DNA from: Bacteroidota bacterium
Lineage (GTDB): Bacteria; Bacteroidota; Ignavibacteria; Kryptoniales; JAKASW01
DNA length: 64,000 nt
NCBI GenBank assembly: GCA_023480735.1
Contig: JAMCXB010000044.1
Coordinates: 59,111-123,110, forward strand
Reading direction: 5' to 3'
Under the pieces are notes generated by a model, which searched no databases, was not told the origin of the DNA, and saw only the letters and a list, made by a program, of their open reading frames with translations. The position numbers and the translations under genes were made by a program. Positions 63,256 through 64,000 of the stretch are shown here, in pieces. The number at the start of each line of letters is the position of its first letter. Within the stretch, counting starts at the first letter, position 1.

Positions 63256-63300
63256 CGACAGACATTCTTGTCTGTCGGGGACATTCAAGAATGAATGTCC
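63256..63300. repeat. Inverted pair of REP-like hairpins (BIME) on the 3' side of the RAYT gene
   Basis: Two hairpins one base apart: CGACAGAC / GTCTGTCG with loop ATTCTT (63256-63277), and GGACATTC / GAATGTCC with loop AAGAAT (63279-63300), which is the reverse complement of the first loop. The pair ends five bases before the transposase stop. Confidence 0.85.
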
Positions 63301-63305
63301 GACAA

Positions 63306-63761
63306 TTATTCTTCATCATCATTCAAATACCAGCCAACATATTTCTCCGGCTCTTCCGTCAGTCCTTTCTTTACCGGATTATTATACATATAGTTCAGCT
63401 CATTTCTGAACTCGACGTCATTGCGGACTATTCGATCATACGACTCATCTTGCCAGATCTGTCCATTAGTTCCTCTGTGCAGATTGATTTTGTGCGCGGA
63501 GACGCCCTTGAGTCCGTGCATAACGCGGCTGAGAGTCATTGCTTCATTCGGCCGAATGAGGAGATGCACGTGATCCGGCATCACGACGGCGGCATAGCAC
63601 TGATAGAAAGTCCCATTTCCTTCTTTGATATGCTCCAGAACGATCTTCTGTTCTTCTTCGTTGAACACTATTCCCCATGTAGCACGGAACGTAACGAAAT
63701 AAACAGAACCTTCAAGACTCCAGTGCGGCAGATGCCGCCGTGTGATTTTCAAATCAGCCAT
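63306..63761 (-). CDS. REP-associated tyrosine transposase (RAYT)
   Basis: The 151-residue protein is a Y1/HUH nuclease: HUH motif His64-Val-His66 in VVMPDHVHLLIRP, catalytic Tyr108 in ESYDRIVRN, and the RAYT ending NYMYNNPVKKGL. It starts MADLKITRRHLPHWSLEGSV. RAYTs nick and move REP hairpins; the hairpins flanking this gene on both sides are its probable substrate. It lies between cas7 and cas4 and would interrupt cotranscription or at least lengthen the operon. The gene appears intact. Confidence 0.9.
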   Translation of the reverse strand: MADLKITRRHLPHWSLEGSVYFVTFRATWGIVFNEEEQKIVLEHIKEGNGTFYQCYAAVVMPDHVHLLIRPNEAMTLSRVMHGLKGVSAHKINLHRGTNGQIWQDESYDRIVRNDVEFRNELNYMYNNPVKKGLTEEPEKYVGWYLNDDEE

Positions 63762-63776
63762 GCTCTTTTATTGTTC

Positions 63777-63844
63777 GACAGACGTTCTTGTCTGTCAATC
63801 GACATTCCTGTCTGTCATTAAGGGACACTCAAGAATGAGTGTCC
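63777..63844. repeat. Cluster of REP-like hairpins on the 5' side of the RAYT gene
   Basis: Three units: GACAGAC / GTCTGTC with loop GTTCTT (63777-63796), a half-degenerate copy with loop ATTCCT and a right arm GTCTGTC (63797-63816), and GGACACTC / GAGTGTCC with inverted loop AAGAAT (63823-63844). Confidence 0.8.
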
Positions 63845-63885
63845 GACTACAATTCAATTCAACAAACATCCTTCAACGTTGCTCA

Positions 63886-63903
63886 ACAGACATTTCTGTC
63901 TGT
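63886..63903. repeat. REP-like hairpin next to the cas7 stop
   Basis: Stem ACAGAC / GTCTGT with loop ATTTCT, the outermost copy, 30 bp from the cas7/csd2 stop codon. Confidence 0.7.
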
Positions 63904-63932
63904 CATAAAATTGCTACGCGGTAATTATAGCT

Positions 63933-64000
63933 TTACAACTTCTCTTCCACGGAAACGCCTTTGGGGAAATTATCTTTCTCAACGGTGACTTTATAATCGT
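63933..64000 (-). CDS. cas7: C-terminal end of Cas7 (Csd2), type I-C; gene continues outside window
   Basis: The last 21 codons read DYKVTVEKDNFPKGVSVEE followed by KL and TAA. This matches the short beta-hairpin tail of Csd2 proteins (DY.V...DNLPEGV). Csd2 is the backbone of the type I-C Cascade complex and normally directly precedes cas4, as it does here apart from the RAYT insertion. Too little is visible for certainty. Confidence 0.6.
   Translation of the reverse strand, partial: DYKVTVEKDNFPKGVSVEEKL

Noticed and set aside
1..64000. tRNA, rRNA or prophage genes
   Set aside because: No tRNA arms, rRNA stretches or phage structural genes were recognised on either strand by eye; weak tRNAs could have been missed.

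Overview
The window reads as a piece of bacterial chromosome from the Bacteroidota/Chlorobiota/Ignavibacteriota assemblage (FCB group). This placement is an inference. It rests on the many outer-membrane beta-barrel and lipoprotein pairs (FadL-like barrel, DUF5723-like barrel, tyrosine-rich lipoprotein), DUF3467, a secreted papain-type aminopeptidase, the Ignavibacteria-like mix of housekeeping genes, and strong AGGAGG-type ribosome binding sites. No rRNA or tRNA was recognised, so the taxon cannot be fixed.

Layout. 1-10.7 kb (minus strand): the 5' part of a secreted C1B peptidase, then pyruvate kinase, sirtuin and penicillin acylase in one tight run, then a block of envelope proteins (two unknown barrels, a FadL-like barrel, a tyrosine/proline-rich lipoprotein, a small lipoprotein). 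10.7-11.3 kb holds the wreck of a glycosylasparaginase gene. 11.3-20.9 kb (minus): cysS-recN, a cobalamin-dependent methionine synthase encoded as two separate proteins, an alpha/beta hydrolase, queC and a bacteriohemerythrin. 21.0-23.9 kb (plus): rubrerythrin, a CCG-domain Fe-S protein, a DUF3501 protein and a PerR-type regulator, headed by a consensus promoter with an inverted repeat at the start site; this looks like a self-contained peroxide/oxygen defence unit. 24.0-29.7 kb (minus): a broken barrel gene, a GT2 membrane glycosyltransferase and a 1,316-residue exported protein that fuses a DUF2334 deacetylase-like domain with a glycosidase-like barrel; this is my best candidate for an undescribed polysaccharide system. 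29.8-32.0 kb: phoH, a LysM protein and a small coiled-coil lipoprotein. 32.1-38.6 kb (plus): argG, a class IV aminotransferase, argH, a UvrD/PcrA helicase and a GNAT acetyltransferase. 38.6-52.7 kb (minus): murI-glnD, an orphan hybrid histidine kinase, a lipoprotein/DUF5723 barrel pair, DUF3467, a TPR lipoprotein, nadD and a DUF2064 protein. 52.9-59.0 kb (plus): dnaG, then an overlapping run of thioesterase, ferredoxin, geranylgeranyl-reductase-like flavoprotein, polysaccharide-deacetylase-like protein and EamA transporter.

59.0-64.0 kb is accessory. It carries a HicBA toxin-antitoxin pair lying between two separate 5' fragments of cas4, a small barrel gene, and the distal part of a type I-C CRISPR-Cas operon (end of cas7/csd2, cas4, cas1, cas2) with a vestigial two-repeat array. 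A REP-associated tyrosine transposase (RAYT) with its palindromic REP-like hairpins sits between cas7 and cas4. One hairpin lies in frame inside cas4, and a different nested palindrome lies inside the CRISPR array and replaces the end of a repeat. The interference genes beyond cas7 lie outside the window.
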